A DNA stretch of 9,698 nucleotides from JADZAA01 sp039810485 (GTDB taxonomy: Bacteria > Bacteroidota > Ignavibacteria > Kapaibacteriales > UBA961), in assembly GCA_039810485.1 (NCBI GenBank), contig JBDHXA010000099.1, positions 1 to 9,698 of the forward strand, read 5' to 3'. A program made the translations under genes and the position numbers. Below are positions 1 through 6,523 of the stretch, piece after piece (positions within the stretch are counted from its first letter, which is position 1; each line of letters starts with the position of its first letter). Below the pieces are notes generated by a model. It did no database searches and was not told the origin of the DNA. It saw only the letters and a program-made list of their open reading frames with translations.

Positions 1-68
1 TTTTCAGAACAGATTTTAAAAAGGTTCTGACTTGTGTCTGAAAAAATAAAAAAACTAATTTTTAGAAC
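1..68. promoter_or_regulatory. Array of TTTTCAGAAC-like half-sites, possible operator
   Basis: Four related half-sites occur in both orientations: TTTTCAGAAC at 1-10 (forward), GTTCTGA at 24-30 (reverse), TGTCTGAAAA at 35-44 (reverse) and TTTTTAGAAC at 59-68 (forward). TCAGAAC (4-10) and GTTCTGA (24-30) form a perfect 7-bp inverted repeat with a 13-nt spacer. TTTTCAGA (1-8) also pairs with TCTGAAAA (37-44). Inverted sites of this kind in front of an RND operon are typical of operators for TetR- or MarR-type repressors, but no regulator gene is visible here. The pairs could instead fold as an RNA hairpin ending an upstream transcript, although no clear T-tract follows. Confidence 0.3.
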
Positions 69-117
69 CCACCTTAAACAATTGGACTGACTTTTTTGAA
101 CAACAAAATAAACTATT
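1..117. repeat. Imperfect tandem repeat of about 58 bp upstream of the efflux operon
   Basis: Positions 1-58 and 59-117 share the same ordered landmarks at nearly constant offset: TTTTCAGAAC (1-10) and TTTTTAGAAC (59-68), TTAAA (16-20 and 74-78), CTGACTT (27-33 and 87-93) and AACTA (53-57 and 111-115), giving offsets of 58, 58, 60 and 58. The blocks between them have diverged. The first unit touches the window edge, so more copies may lie upstream. AT richness makes some of the matching cheap, but the CAGAAC and CTGACTT blocks are not low complexity. It may be a duplicated regulatory module; the function is inferred from its position only. Confidence 0.45.
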
Positions 118-154
118 GACAACAAAAAATCAAAGCGAATAATTTCGAGGCAAC

Positions 155-1264
155 ATGAAAAAGTACAGTATTATATTAGTATTAGGAATATTTATATCTG
201 CATGCCAGAATAAATCGCAGCAACCAATAGGAGCAGTGATTCCAATTCTGCCTGTCATTGAAGTGCAAACAAAAGATATACAAGGCTTTTCATCTTACCC
301 GGTTAGCTTGGAAGGTATTGTTAATGCAGAAGTACGCGCCAAAATTTCTGGTTATATAACTAATGTATTGGTTGATGAAGGCAGCTTTGTTCAAAAAGGG
401 CAGGTTCTCTTCAAGCTGGAAACCGACGCTCTTACTGAAGATGCCCAAGCTGCAAAGGCAAATGTAGATGTTGCACAAGTTGGTGTAGATCAGCTTGAGC
501 CGCTTGTAGCTCAAAAAATTGTAAGCGATATTCAATTGAAGGCGGCCGAGGCAAAACTTACCCAAGCTAAAGCATCGTATAAAAGTATAGTGGCAAATAT
601 TGACTATGCCAGAATAATAAGCCCAGTTTCCGGCTATGTCGGACGCATAACTTATCGTCAGGGATCATTGGTAAATCCGACAAATCCGCAGCCAATAACC
701 ATTGTGTCCAACACCAATGAAGTGTTCGGCTATTTTGCAATGAATGAAGCAGATTACATAGATTTTTTGCAAAAATCACAAGGGAAAACTCTCGCCGAAA
801 AGATGAAGAACTTTCCTGCGGTTCAGTTGAAAATGTCGAACGGTGATATGTATCAGCATGAAGGAAAAATACAAACAGTAACAGCGCAAGTAGATCCTTC
901 AACTGGAACAGTGAGTTTCAGAGCAATTTTTCCCAATCCCGAACATCTGCTTGCCAACGGCAGCAGCGGAACGATTGTCATTCCAAAAATTTATTCGCAA
1001 GCAATTCTATTGCCGGCAGAAGCCACTTTCGAATTGCAAGGCAAAGTATATGTCTATCAAGTAACAGCAGATAATACTGTGCATCAAAAGATAATAGAAG
1101 TCGCTGACAAGATAGGATCTGTGTATGTAGTGAAATCCGGCATTGAGCCGGGGACAAAATTAGTGGCTCAAGGCATAGGAAAACTACGGCAAAACGATAA
1201 AATATCACCTGTTCCACAATCAATTGATAGCTTGATAAACAGCCTGAAACCGGTATTCAAATAA
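155..1264 (+). CDS. RND efflux periplasmic adaptor lipoprotein (membrane fusion protein, AcrA/MexA-like)
   Basis: This is the periplasmic adaptor that links an inner-membrane RND pump to an outer-membrane channel. It is 369 residues long, normal for the family. A short basic N-terminus and hydrophobic stretch end in a lipobox ISAC with the acylated cysteine at residue 17. The domains in order are: first half of the lipoyl domain around RAKISGYI (61-68) and the following VDEGSFVQKGQ; a short alpha-hairpin rich in Ala, Gln and Lys (about 93-148); second lipoyl half around ISPVSGYVG (155-163); beta-barrel (about 180-275) with the family motif VDPSTGTVSFRA (246-257) and NPEHLLANG (261-269); and a membrane-proximal domain to the end. 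The start at 155 is preceded by GAGG at 147-150, the only clear ribosome-binding site in this operon. It is the first gene of a three-gene operon, with 19 nt to the pump gene. The family assignment is certain; the substrate is unknown. Confidence 0.95.
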   Translation: MKKYSIILVLGIFISACQNKSQQPIGAVIPILPVIEVQTKDIQGFSSYPVSLEGIVNAEVRAKISGYITNVLVDEGSFVQKGQVLFKLETDALTEDAQAAKANVDVAQVGVDQLEPLVAQKIVSDIQLKAAEAKLTQAKASYKSIVANIDYARIISPVSGYVGRITYRQGSLVNPTNPQPITIVSNTNEVFGYFAMNEADYIDFLQKSQGKTLAEKMKNFPAVQLKMSNGDMYQHEGKIQTVTAQVDPSTGTVSFRAIFPNPEHLLANGSSGTIVIPKIYSQAILLPAEATFELQGKVYVYQVTADNTVHQKIIEVADKIGSVYVVKSGIEPGTKLVAQGIGKLRQNDKISPVPQSIDSLINSLKPVFK

Positions 1265-1283
1265 ACTGCTTTTCCTAAAGATT

Positions 1284-4200
1284 ATGTTTAAAAGATTTAT
1301 AGAAAAACCTGTTCTTTCAACAGTAATTTCGATTGTAATTGTACTTCTTGGAATTATAGGAATTTACACGCTGCCAATAGCTCAATATCCTGACATAGCG
1401 CCGCCAACTGTGATGGTTGCCACGAATTATCCTGGAGCTAATGCTCAAACAGTTCTTGAGAGTGTTATCATACCATTGGAAGAGCAAATCAACGGCGTGG
1501 AGCACATGAAGTATCTTACTTCAAGCGCAAGCAACGACGGTTCGGCAAACATTCAGATTTTCTTTGAGCAAGGCGTAGATCCAGATATTGCAGCCGTGCA
1601 CGTTCAAAACCGTGTGTCTCGCGCTTTACCATTGCTGCCGGCTGAAGTAACTCGCGCAGGAGTTACCACACAAAAGCAGGCGACCGACGCTTTACTGTGG
1701 ATATCTTTCTATTCAAATAATAAAGATTACGACGCTACATTTATTCAAAATTATTTGAATATCAATGTTTTTCCCGAGCTTCAGCGGATTGACGGCGTGA
1801 GCGAAGTGCGCTCAGCAAACGCAAAAACTTATGCCATGCGTATTTGGTTAGATCCAGTAAAACTTGCCTCATACAAACTGCAGCCCTCTGATGTAATTGC
1901 AGCAATCAACGAGCAAAGCCGCGAGGCTGCAGCAGGCACAATTGGACAAAATAACGGGAAAGCATTTGAGTATATCATTCGTTATAGCGGTCGCTTCAAA
2001 ACTCCCGAACAATATCAAAGTATTATCATTACCGCTCTTGGAAACGGTCAGTTTTTGCGATTAAGCGATGTTGCAAAAATTGAAATGGATGCGCAAGGAT
2101 ATAATGTGGTTTCGACTGCCAATGGTTATCCTGCTGTAAGTATGGGACTGTTTCAAACGCCTGGCTCGAATGCGCAGGAAATTATCAAAAATATACATAA
2201 GAGATTGAAAGAATTAAGACCAAGCTTTCCTCCAGGCATTGACTATTTGGTAAATTATGACACAAATCTCTTCTTAGATGCTTCTATTGACAAAGTTATC
2301 GAAACACTAATTGAAGCATTTTTGCTTGTTTTTCTTGTAGTTTTTCTCTTTTTGCAAAATCTGAGATCTACTATTATTCCGGCTATTTCAGTTCCTGTTT
2401 CAATTATCGGAACTTTCTTTTTTATCAGTCAGTTTGGATTTTCCATCAATCTGCTAACATTATTCGCTTTAGTATTAGCTATTGGAATTGTAGTTGATGA
2501 TGCCATTGTTGTAGTCGAGGCGGTTCATGCCAAATTGGAAGGAGGTGCCGAATCGGCAGTCAAAGCCAGCCATTCGGCAATGTCGGAAATTACCGGAGCT
2601 ATTATTTCAATTACATTAGTGATGGCGGCAGTTTTTATACCAATTACCTTTATAACCGGTCCGACCGGCGTGTTCTATCGTCAATTTGGTATTACGCTAA
2701 TTATTGCCATTGCTATTTCGGCATTGAATGCTCTGACGCTAAGCCCCGCACTTTGCGCACTAATTTTGAAGACGCATCAAGAAGGAGAAGCAAGAAAATT
2801 TAAATTTCTGCATCGTTTTTATTTTGCATTCAATGTTGCTTTCAATCAAATAACAAATAAATATAGAAGTGGGTTGAAAACAATCAATCATCATAAATGG
2901 GTTACTGCTGTAATTCTTATCGGCGCTTCGGCTCTGATTGTATGGTCGGCAAATACAACGTCGAAAGGATTTGTGCCCAAAGAAGACAGAGCTGTAATCA
3001 TGGCAAATATCGAATTGCCCGCAGGTTCATCGTTAGACCGTACGACTGCAATAATTCAAAATTTAAGCGTTGAAGTAAAGAAAGTTCCGGGAGTTGTCGG
3101 AATGTCGTTTACGGCAGGTTCAAGCTTGTTAGGCGGCTCAGGAGGCAATTTTGGTCTCGGTTTTATTATTCTCGATAAATGGAATAATCGCAAAGCTGAT
3201 TCGCTGTCGTCAGCGGCAATTATTAAGAAACTTTTTAGAGCAGCAGGAGGAATACCTGGTGCTCAGATGCTTTTTTTCGAACCGCCCAGCATTCGCGGCT
3301 ATGGCGTAGCCGAAGGTTTTCAGCTTGAATTATTAGATAAATTCGGCGGAAGCTTTAAAGATTTAGATAAACAGTCCAAAGAGTATTTGGATGAATTGGG
3401 GAAACGTCCCGAAATTCTTTATGCCCAAACATCGTTCAATACTAATTATCCGCAATATGAATTGACAATCAATGTGCCTCGTGCCAAAGAAACAGGTGTT
3501 TCTATCAGCAGTATATTTCAAGCACTGCAAGGATATGTTGGCGGAATATACACAGCCGATTTTTCTCGATTTGGCAAGCAATATCGCGTGTATGTGCAAT
3601 CTTTGCCAGGCTCGAGAGCGAGCATTGAAGATATGAATTCGTTGTTTGTGCGGAATAATTCTGGAGAAATGTCGCCCATCACCGAATTTGTTCAATTCAA
3701 CAGAATATATGGTCCTCAGTCGGTTACTAGATTCAATCTTTTCAATGCAGTGCATATTACGGGCGCGACAAAGCCTGGCTTTTCGTCGGGTGACGCGATA
3801 AAAGCAGTTATTGAAACAAGTAAAAATTTGCCGCCAAACCTTGACATTGCTTTTTCTGGGCTTACTCGTGAGGAAATTGCCGCCGGCAATCAAACGCTGT
3901 TTATTCTGATGCTTGTGGTTCTCTTTGTGTACTTTATTCTTGCAGGTTTATACGAAAGTTATCTCTTGCCGCTTGCCGTGATGCTGTCGCTGCCAGTGGG
4001 AGTGATGGGAGCGTACATTAGCACCAAATTGGCAGGATTAGAGCTAAACATCTATTTCCAAATTGCTCTTATTATGCTCATAGGTCTTTTGGCAAAAAAT
4101 GCAATATTAATTGTTGAGTTATCCTTGCAGAAACGGCTGGCAGGCGAGTCGCTCTTAGATGCTGCTTTGGATGGCGCAAAAGTTCGCTTCCGTCCAATTC

Positions 4201-4421
4201 TCATGACATCTTTTGCATTCGTCTTCGGCTTGCTTCCTTTGGTATTTTCAACTGGCGTCGGTGCAGTTGGCGATAGGTCTATTGGCACTGCCGCAGTGGG
4301 AGGCCTCTTTGTTGGAACTATTTTGGGAGTGTTTGTCGTGCCTTCGTTATTTATATTCTTCCAATGGCTTCAAGAAAAAATTAGCAAAAAACCTATTGAA
4401 TTAAGCGAAACTGCACTTTAA
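1284..4421 (+). CDS. RND multidrug-type efflux pump, inner-membrane permease (HAE1 family, AcrB-like)
   Basis: This is a proton-antiport pump that would work as a trimer in the inner membrane, taking up substrate from the periplasm or outer leaflet. Its 1045 residues are full length for the hydrophobe/amphiphile efflux family. The layout is classic: TM1 at about 10-30, a large periplasmic loop, TM2-TM6 (about 339-495), TM7 (about 538-556), a second periplasmic loop and TM8-TM12 (about 869-1025). The proton-relay residues are present: Asp405-Asp406 in GIVVDDAIVVVEA, Lys938 in GLLAKNAILIVE, and Arg970 in VRFRPILMT, matching AcrB D407, D408, K940 and R971. The switch loop (609-627) has the same length as in AcrB, but Ser614 and Leu616 stand where AcrB has Phe615 and Phe617. 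No good Shine-Dalgarno precedes the start, only CTAAAG at 1275-1280. The channel gene follows after 15 nt. The family is certain; the substrate range is open. Confidence 0.96.
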   Translation: MFKRFIEKPVLSTVISIVIVLLGIIGIYTLPIAQYPDIAPPTVMVATNYPGANAQTVLESVIIPLEEQINGVEHMKYLTSSASNDGSANIQIFFEQGVDPDIAAVHVQNRVSRALPLLPAEVTRAGVTTQKQATDALLWISFYSNNKDYDATFIQNYLNINVFPELQRIDGVSEVRSANAKTYAMRIWLDPVKLASYKLQPSDVIAAINEQSREAAAGTIGQNNGKAFEYIIRYSGRFKTPEQYQSIIITALGNGQFLRLSDVAKIEMDAQGYNVVSTANGYPAVSMGLFQTPGSNAQEIIKNIHKRLKELRPSFPPGIDYLVNYDTNLFLDASIDKVIETLIEAFLLVFLVVFLFLQNLRSTIIPAISVPVSIIGTFFFISQFGFSINLLTLFALVLAIGIVVDDAIVVVEAVHAKLEGGAESAVKASHSAMSEITGAIISITLVMAAVFIPITFITGPTGVFYRQFGITLIIAIAISALNALTLSPALCALILKTHQEGEARKFKFLHRFYFAFNVAFNQITNKYRSGLKTINHHKWVTAVILIGASALIVWSANTTSKGFVPKEDRAVIMANIELPAGSSLDRTTAIIQNLSVEVKKVPGVVGMSFTAGSSLLGGSGGNFGLGFIILDKWNNRKADSLSSAAIIKKLFRAAGGIPGAQMLFFEPPSIRGYGVAEGFQLELLDKFGGSFKDLDKQSKEYLDELGKRPEILYAQTSFNTNYPQYELTINVPRAKETGVSISSIFQALQGYVGGIYTADFSRFGKQYRVYVQSLPGSRASIEDMNSLFVRNNSGEMSPITEFVQFNRIYGPQSVTRFNLFNAVHITGATKPGFSSGDAIKAVIETSKNLPPNLDIAFSGLTREEIAAGNQTLFILMLVVLFVYFILAGLYESYLLPLAVMLSLPVGVMGAYISTKLAGLELNIYFQIALIMLIGLLAKNAILIVELSLQKRLAGESLLDAALDGAKVRFRPILMTSFAFVFGLLPLVFSTGVGAVGDRSIGTAAVGGLFVGTILGVFVVPSLFIFFQWLQEKISKKPIELSETAL

Positions 4422-4436
4422 TACTTTGATTATACA

Positions 4437-5846
4437 ATGAAAAATATACAGAATCTGTATTTAATTTTTGGGATGGTTGCCTTATTTGCACTTTCATCGT
4501 GTTTTGTTGGCAGAAATTACGAGCGTCCATCTGTAATAACTGAAGGTTTGTATCGTACAGATAATATTACTGATAATGCTTTGCATTTGCAAGATACAAA
4601 TTTAATGTCACGAGTTTCTTGGAAAGAAATGTTCTCGGACAATTTGCTTGTAGGATACATTCAAACGGCGTTGGATAATAATTTAGATGTTCAAATCGCA
4701 TTGAAAAGTATTGATGCTGCAGAGGCATACCTCAAGCAAAGCGAAGCTGCTTTTACACCTGCTGCAAGTGCCGAACTTGATGCGGGATATGTGTCAAGCT
4801 CAAAAAATGGTGCCCAAAAAGGTGCTGTTTATCAGCCGCTTCAATTAAGTGCAAATTTTGCATGGGAAGCCGATGTTTGGGGAAAGCTAAAAAGCCAAGA
4901 GCGAGCAAATACGGCCGCTTATTTGCAAACAGTTGAAGCGCACAGAGCAGTTAAAACTCGTTTGATCGCTTCGGTTGCCTCAACATATTTTCAATTATTG
5001 GCAATAAGTTCTCAAATGCAAATCACTCGCGATAATATTGCCTCGCGCGACAGCATTATCGCTACGACAAAAGCATTAAAAGCAGCAGGCCGACTTACTG
5101 AGGTTGCAGTTTATCAAGCGGAAGCTCAATTGTATGATGCTCAGATGATTCTCTTGAATTTGCAGAAGCAGGATCGCATTGCAGAAAATGCTTTTTGTCT
5201 TCTGCTTAATCAGCCGTTTCATACAATTCAACGAAATACTCTCGAGCAACAACAAATACTTACGCCTCTTGCTGTGGGTGTGCCTACGCAGTTGTTGGCC
5301 AATCGTCCTGACGTAAAACAGGCAGAGTATGGACTGATGCAAGCATTTGAATTGACAAATGTTTCTGAAAGTTATTTTTATCCTTCTCTTACTCTTACAG
5401 CTTCGACCGGCTTGCAAAGTACGTCAATTTCTGATTTTTTTAATATAAATTCATTATTTGGCAATATTGCCGGTGGGCTTTTGCAGCCGATATTTAATCG
5501 CCGTCAAATAGAAACGGCTAATGAAATCGCTAAAATTCAACAAGATAAAGCACTCTTAAATTACCAGTCGGCATTACTTAGTGCCGGAAATGAAGTATCG
5601 AATGCATTATATGATTATCAAATGCAAACACAAGCAATCATTGTGGGAGAAAAACAATATAATGCTTATTCTACAGCCGCTAATTATTCAAAGCAATTAT
5701 TAGAAAATGGCTTGGCTACTTATCTCGAAGTATTAACTGCGCGGCAAAGTGCTTTGAACGCTCAATTAAATTTAGCAGCAATACGTTATGCCAAATTGAA
5801 TGCAATTACAACACTATACCGTGCTTTAGGCGGAGGCGTCAATTAA
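4437..5846 (+). CDS. Outer-membrane efflux channel lipoprotein (NodT/OprM-like, TolC superfamily)
   Basis: This is the outer-membrane exit duct of the tripartite pump, expected as a trimer with a beta-barrel and a long periplasmic alpha-barrel. Its 469 residues are usual for OprM-like proteins. The signal peptide ends in the lipobox LSSC with Cys22 as the lipidated residue, followed by VGRNYERP (24-31), a variant of the family's VGPDYxRP motif. Two outer-membrane-efflux repeats are visible, about 67-257 and 284-468. The first carries AWEADVWGKL (142-151), close to the common WExDLWGRL. The second opens with LLANRPDV (286-293), and the protein ends in the ALGGG motif (463-467). No Shine-Dalgarno is visible before the ATG, which lies 15 nt after the pump gene, so translation may be coupled or use another mode. 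It is the last gene of the efflux operon. Confidence 0.95.
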   Translation: MKNIQNLYLIFGMVALFALSSCFVGRNYERPSVITEGLYRTDNITDNALHLQDTNLMSRVSWKEMFSDNLLVGYIQTALDNNLDVQIALKSIDAAEAYLKQSEAAFTPAASAELDAGYVSSSKNGAQKGAVYQPLQLSANFAWEADVWGKLKSQERANTAAYLQTVEAHRAVKTRLIASVASTYFQLLAISSQMQITRDNIASRDSIIATTKALKAAGRLTEVAVYQAEAQLYDAQMILLNLQKQDRIAENAFCLLLNQPFHTIQRNTLEQQQILTPLAVGVPTQLLANRPDVKQAEYGLMQAFELTNVSESYFYPSLTLTASTGLQSTSISDFFNINSLFGNIAGGLLQPIFNRRQIETANEIAKIQQDKALLNYQSALLSAGNEVSNALYDYQMQTQAIIVGEKQYNAYSTAANYSKQLLENGLATYLEVLTARQSALNAQLNLAAIRYAKLNAITTLYRALGGGVN

Positions 5847-6037
5847 CTTTTTGTGGAATAAAACTGGACATTTAATTACGCGCTTTGCTGTTGCATCTTC
5901 GATATAACAAAACTCATTTTACGCAAGAAAAACATAAAGTTGTTCTATAATCGGTTTCATAAAATATAATATTGCCGTAATTTGGTGTGTAAGTTATAAC
6001 AGATAGATACCATATTGCATATTTTAAGGAAATGACT
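5847..6037 (+). promoter_or_regulatory. Gap between efflux and T6SS operons with candidate promoter elements
   Basis: This AT-rich non-coding stretch marks the change from efflux to secretion genes. It holds two exact TATAAT hexamers, at 5946-5951 and 5965-5970. The better partner for the second is TTGTTC at 5940-5945, but that spacing is 19 nt and only three of six bases match a -35 box, so the assignment is tentative. TAATTTG near 5978-5984 resembles a Bacteroidota -7 element but is one base short of the TAnnTTTG form. A palindrome GTTATAAC lies at 5993-6000. I saw no stem-loop with a T-tract that would end the efflux transcript, so read-through into tssE is possible. Confidence 0.3.
6026..6030 (+). 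promoter_or_regulatory. Ribosome-binding site AAGGA deciding the tssE start
   Basis: Three in-frame ATGs follow, at 6032, 6038 and 6044. AAGGA leaves only 1 nt before the first, 7 nt before the second and 13 nt before the third. Spacing therefore favours 6038. This is a sequence-based inference, not proof. Confidence 0.55.
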
Positions 6038-6523
6038 ATGGCAATGCAACGTTTTCAAGGAGCTCGACCGCCGTTGTTCGAGCGGCTTACTGATGAATAT
6101 CCGCTTGTTCCGATTGAGCGTCAGCCATTCAAAATATTGAATAAAAACGAACTTCGCGAGTCAGTGCGTCGTGAAATAATATGGTTGCTTAATACTCGTT
6201 CTCCTCTCCCACAATTTATGCTGGAAAAGCAGCAACCGGTTGCTTTTAATTATGGAATTCCTGATTTATTTTCATTATTTCATCCACTTACACCTGAGAA
6301 GGAGCAAAAACTGTGTAATTTGTTAGTTCGTATTTTATCTGTTTTTGAGCCGCGCATTAAACGAACAAAAATATCATTTGAACGTTATGATACAGGAAAC
6401 AGATCCTTGATGCTTCGGCTTGACGGTGTAATAATATTAGAAAATATAGTCGAACAGCTTTCATTTACCGTTACTTTATACAATAATATGCATGGAAAGG
6501 CAGATGTCAATGAAATCCTATAA
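6038..6523 (+). CDS. tssE: T6SS baseplate wedge protein TssE (gp25-like lysozyme-fold family)
   Basis: TssE is the T6SS counterpart of phage T4 gp25. It sits in the baseplate wedge and helps start polymerisation of the contractile sheath. The protein is 161 residues from the chosen ATG (163 from the ATG at 6032), in the usual size range. The family signatures are visible: PPLFERL near the N-terminus, then RESVRREIIWLLNTR, matching the typical first helix ending in LLNTR (about 49-54), then YGIPDLFSL (from about 72), and the hallmark EPR motif in VFEPRIKRTKISF (EPR at about 104-106). The protein looks intact. It opens the T6SS cluster, and its last 14 bases overlap the likely tssF start, which implies translational coupling. 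The gp25 family also occurs in phages and extracellular injection systems; the following tssF and tssG settle it as T6SS. Confidence 0.92.
   Translation: MAMQRFQGARPPLFERLTDEYPLVPIERQPFKILNKNELRESVRREIIWLLNTRSPLPQFMLEKQQPVAFNYGIPDLFSLFHPLTPEKEQKLCNLLVRILSVFEPRIKRTKISFERYDTGNRSLMLRLDGVIILENIVEQLSFTVTLYNNMHGKADVNEIL
6496..6500 (+). promoter_or_regulatory. Ribosome-binding site AAAGG inside tssE deciding the tssF start
   Basis: Three in-frame ATGs for tssF lie at 6492, 6504 and 6510. The purine run GGAAAGG (6494-6500) lies after the first, 3 nt before the second and 9 nt before the third, so 6510 fits best, with 6504 as the alternative. The site lies within the last codons of tssE, so ribosomes finishing tssE would reach it directly. 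Confidence 0.5.

Noticed and set aside
1..30. Possible C-terminal end of an upstream gene (an open frame from base 1 to the TGA at 28-30)
   Set aside because: Nine codons in AT-rich DNA cannot be told from chance, and two other frames are also open for a few codons.
116..144. TTGACA at 116-121 with AATAAT nearby as a sigma-70 promoter for the efflux operon
   Set aside because: AATAAT-like sequence 16-17 nt downstream would start transcription at about 150, inside the ribosome-binding site GAGG (147-150) and only 5 nt before the ATG. A leaderless-like transcript conflicts with the visible site.
3363..3893. A 176-codon reading frame on the minus strand
   Set aside because: It lies wholly inside the RND pump gene, whose plus-strand reading is beyond doubt, and its translation shows no recognisable family feature.
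5847..5945. Rho-independent terminator after the outer-membrane channel gene
   Set aside because: No GC-rich inverted repeat followed by a T-run could be found by eye on the plus strand.
5993..6000. GTTATAAC palindrome as an operator for tssE
   Set aside because: An isolated 8-bp AT-rich palindrome is expected by chance in such DNA, and no second copy was noticed.
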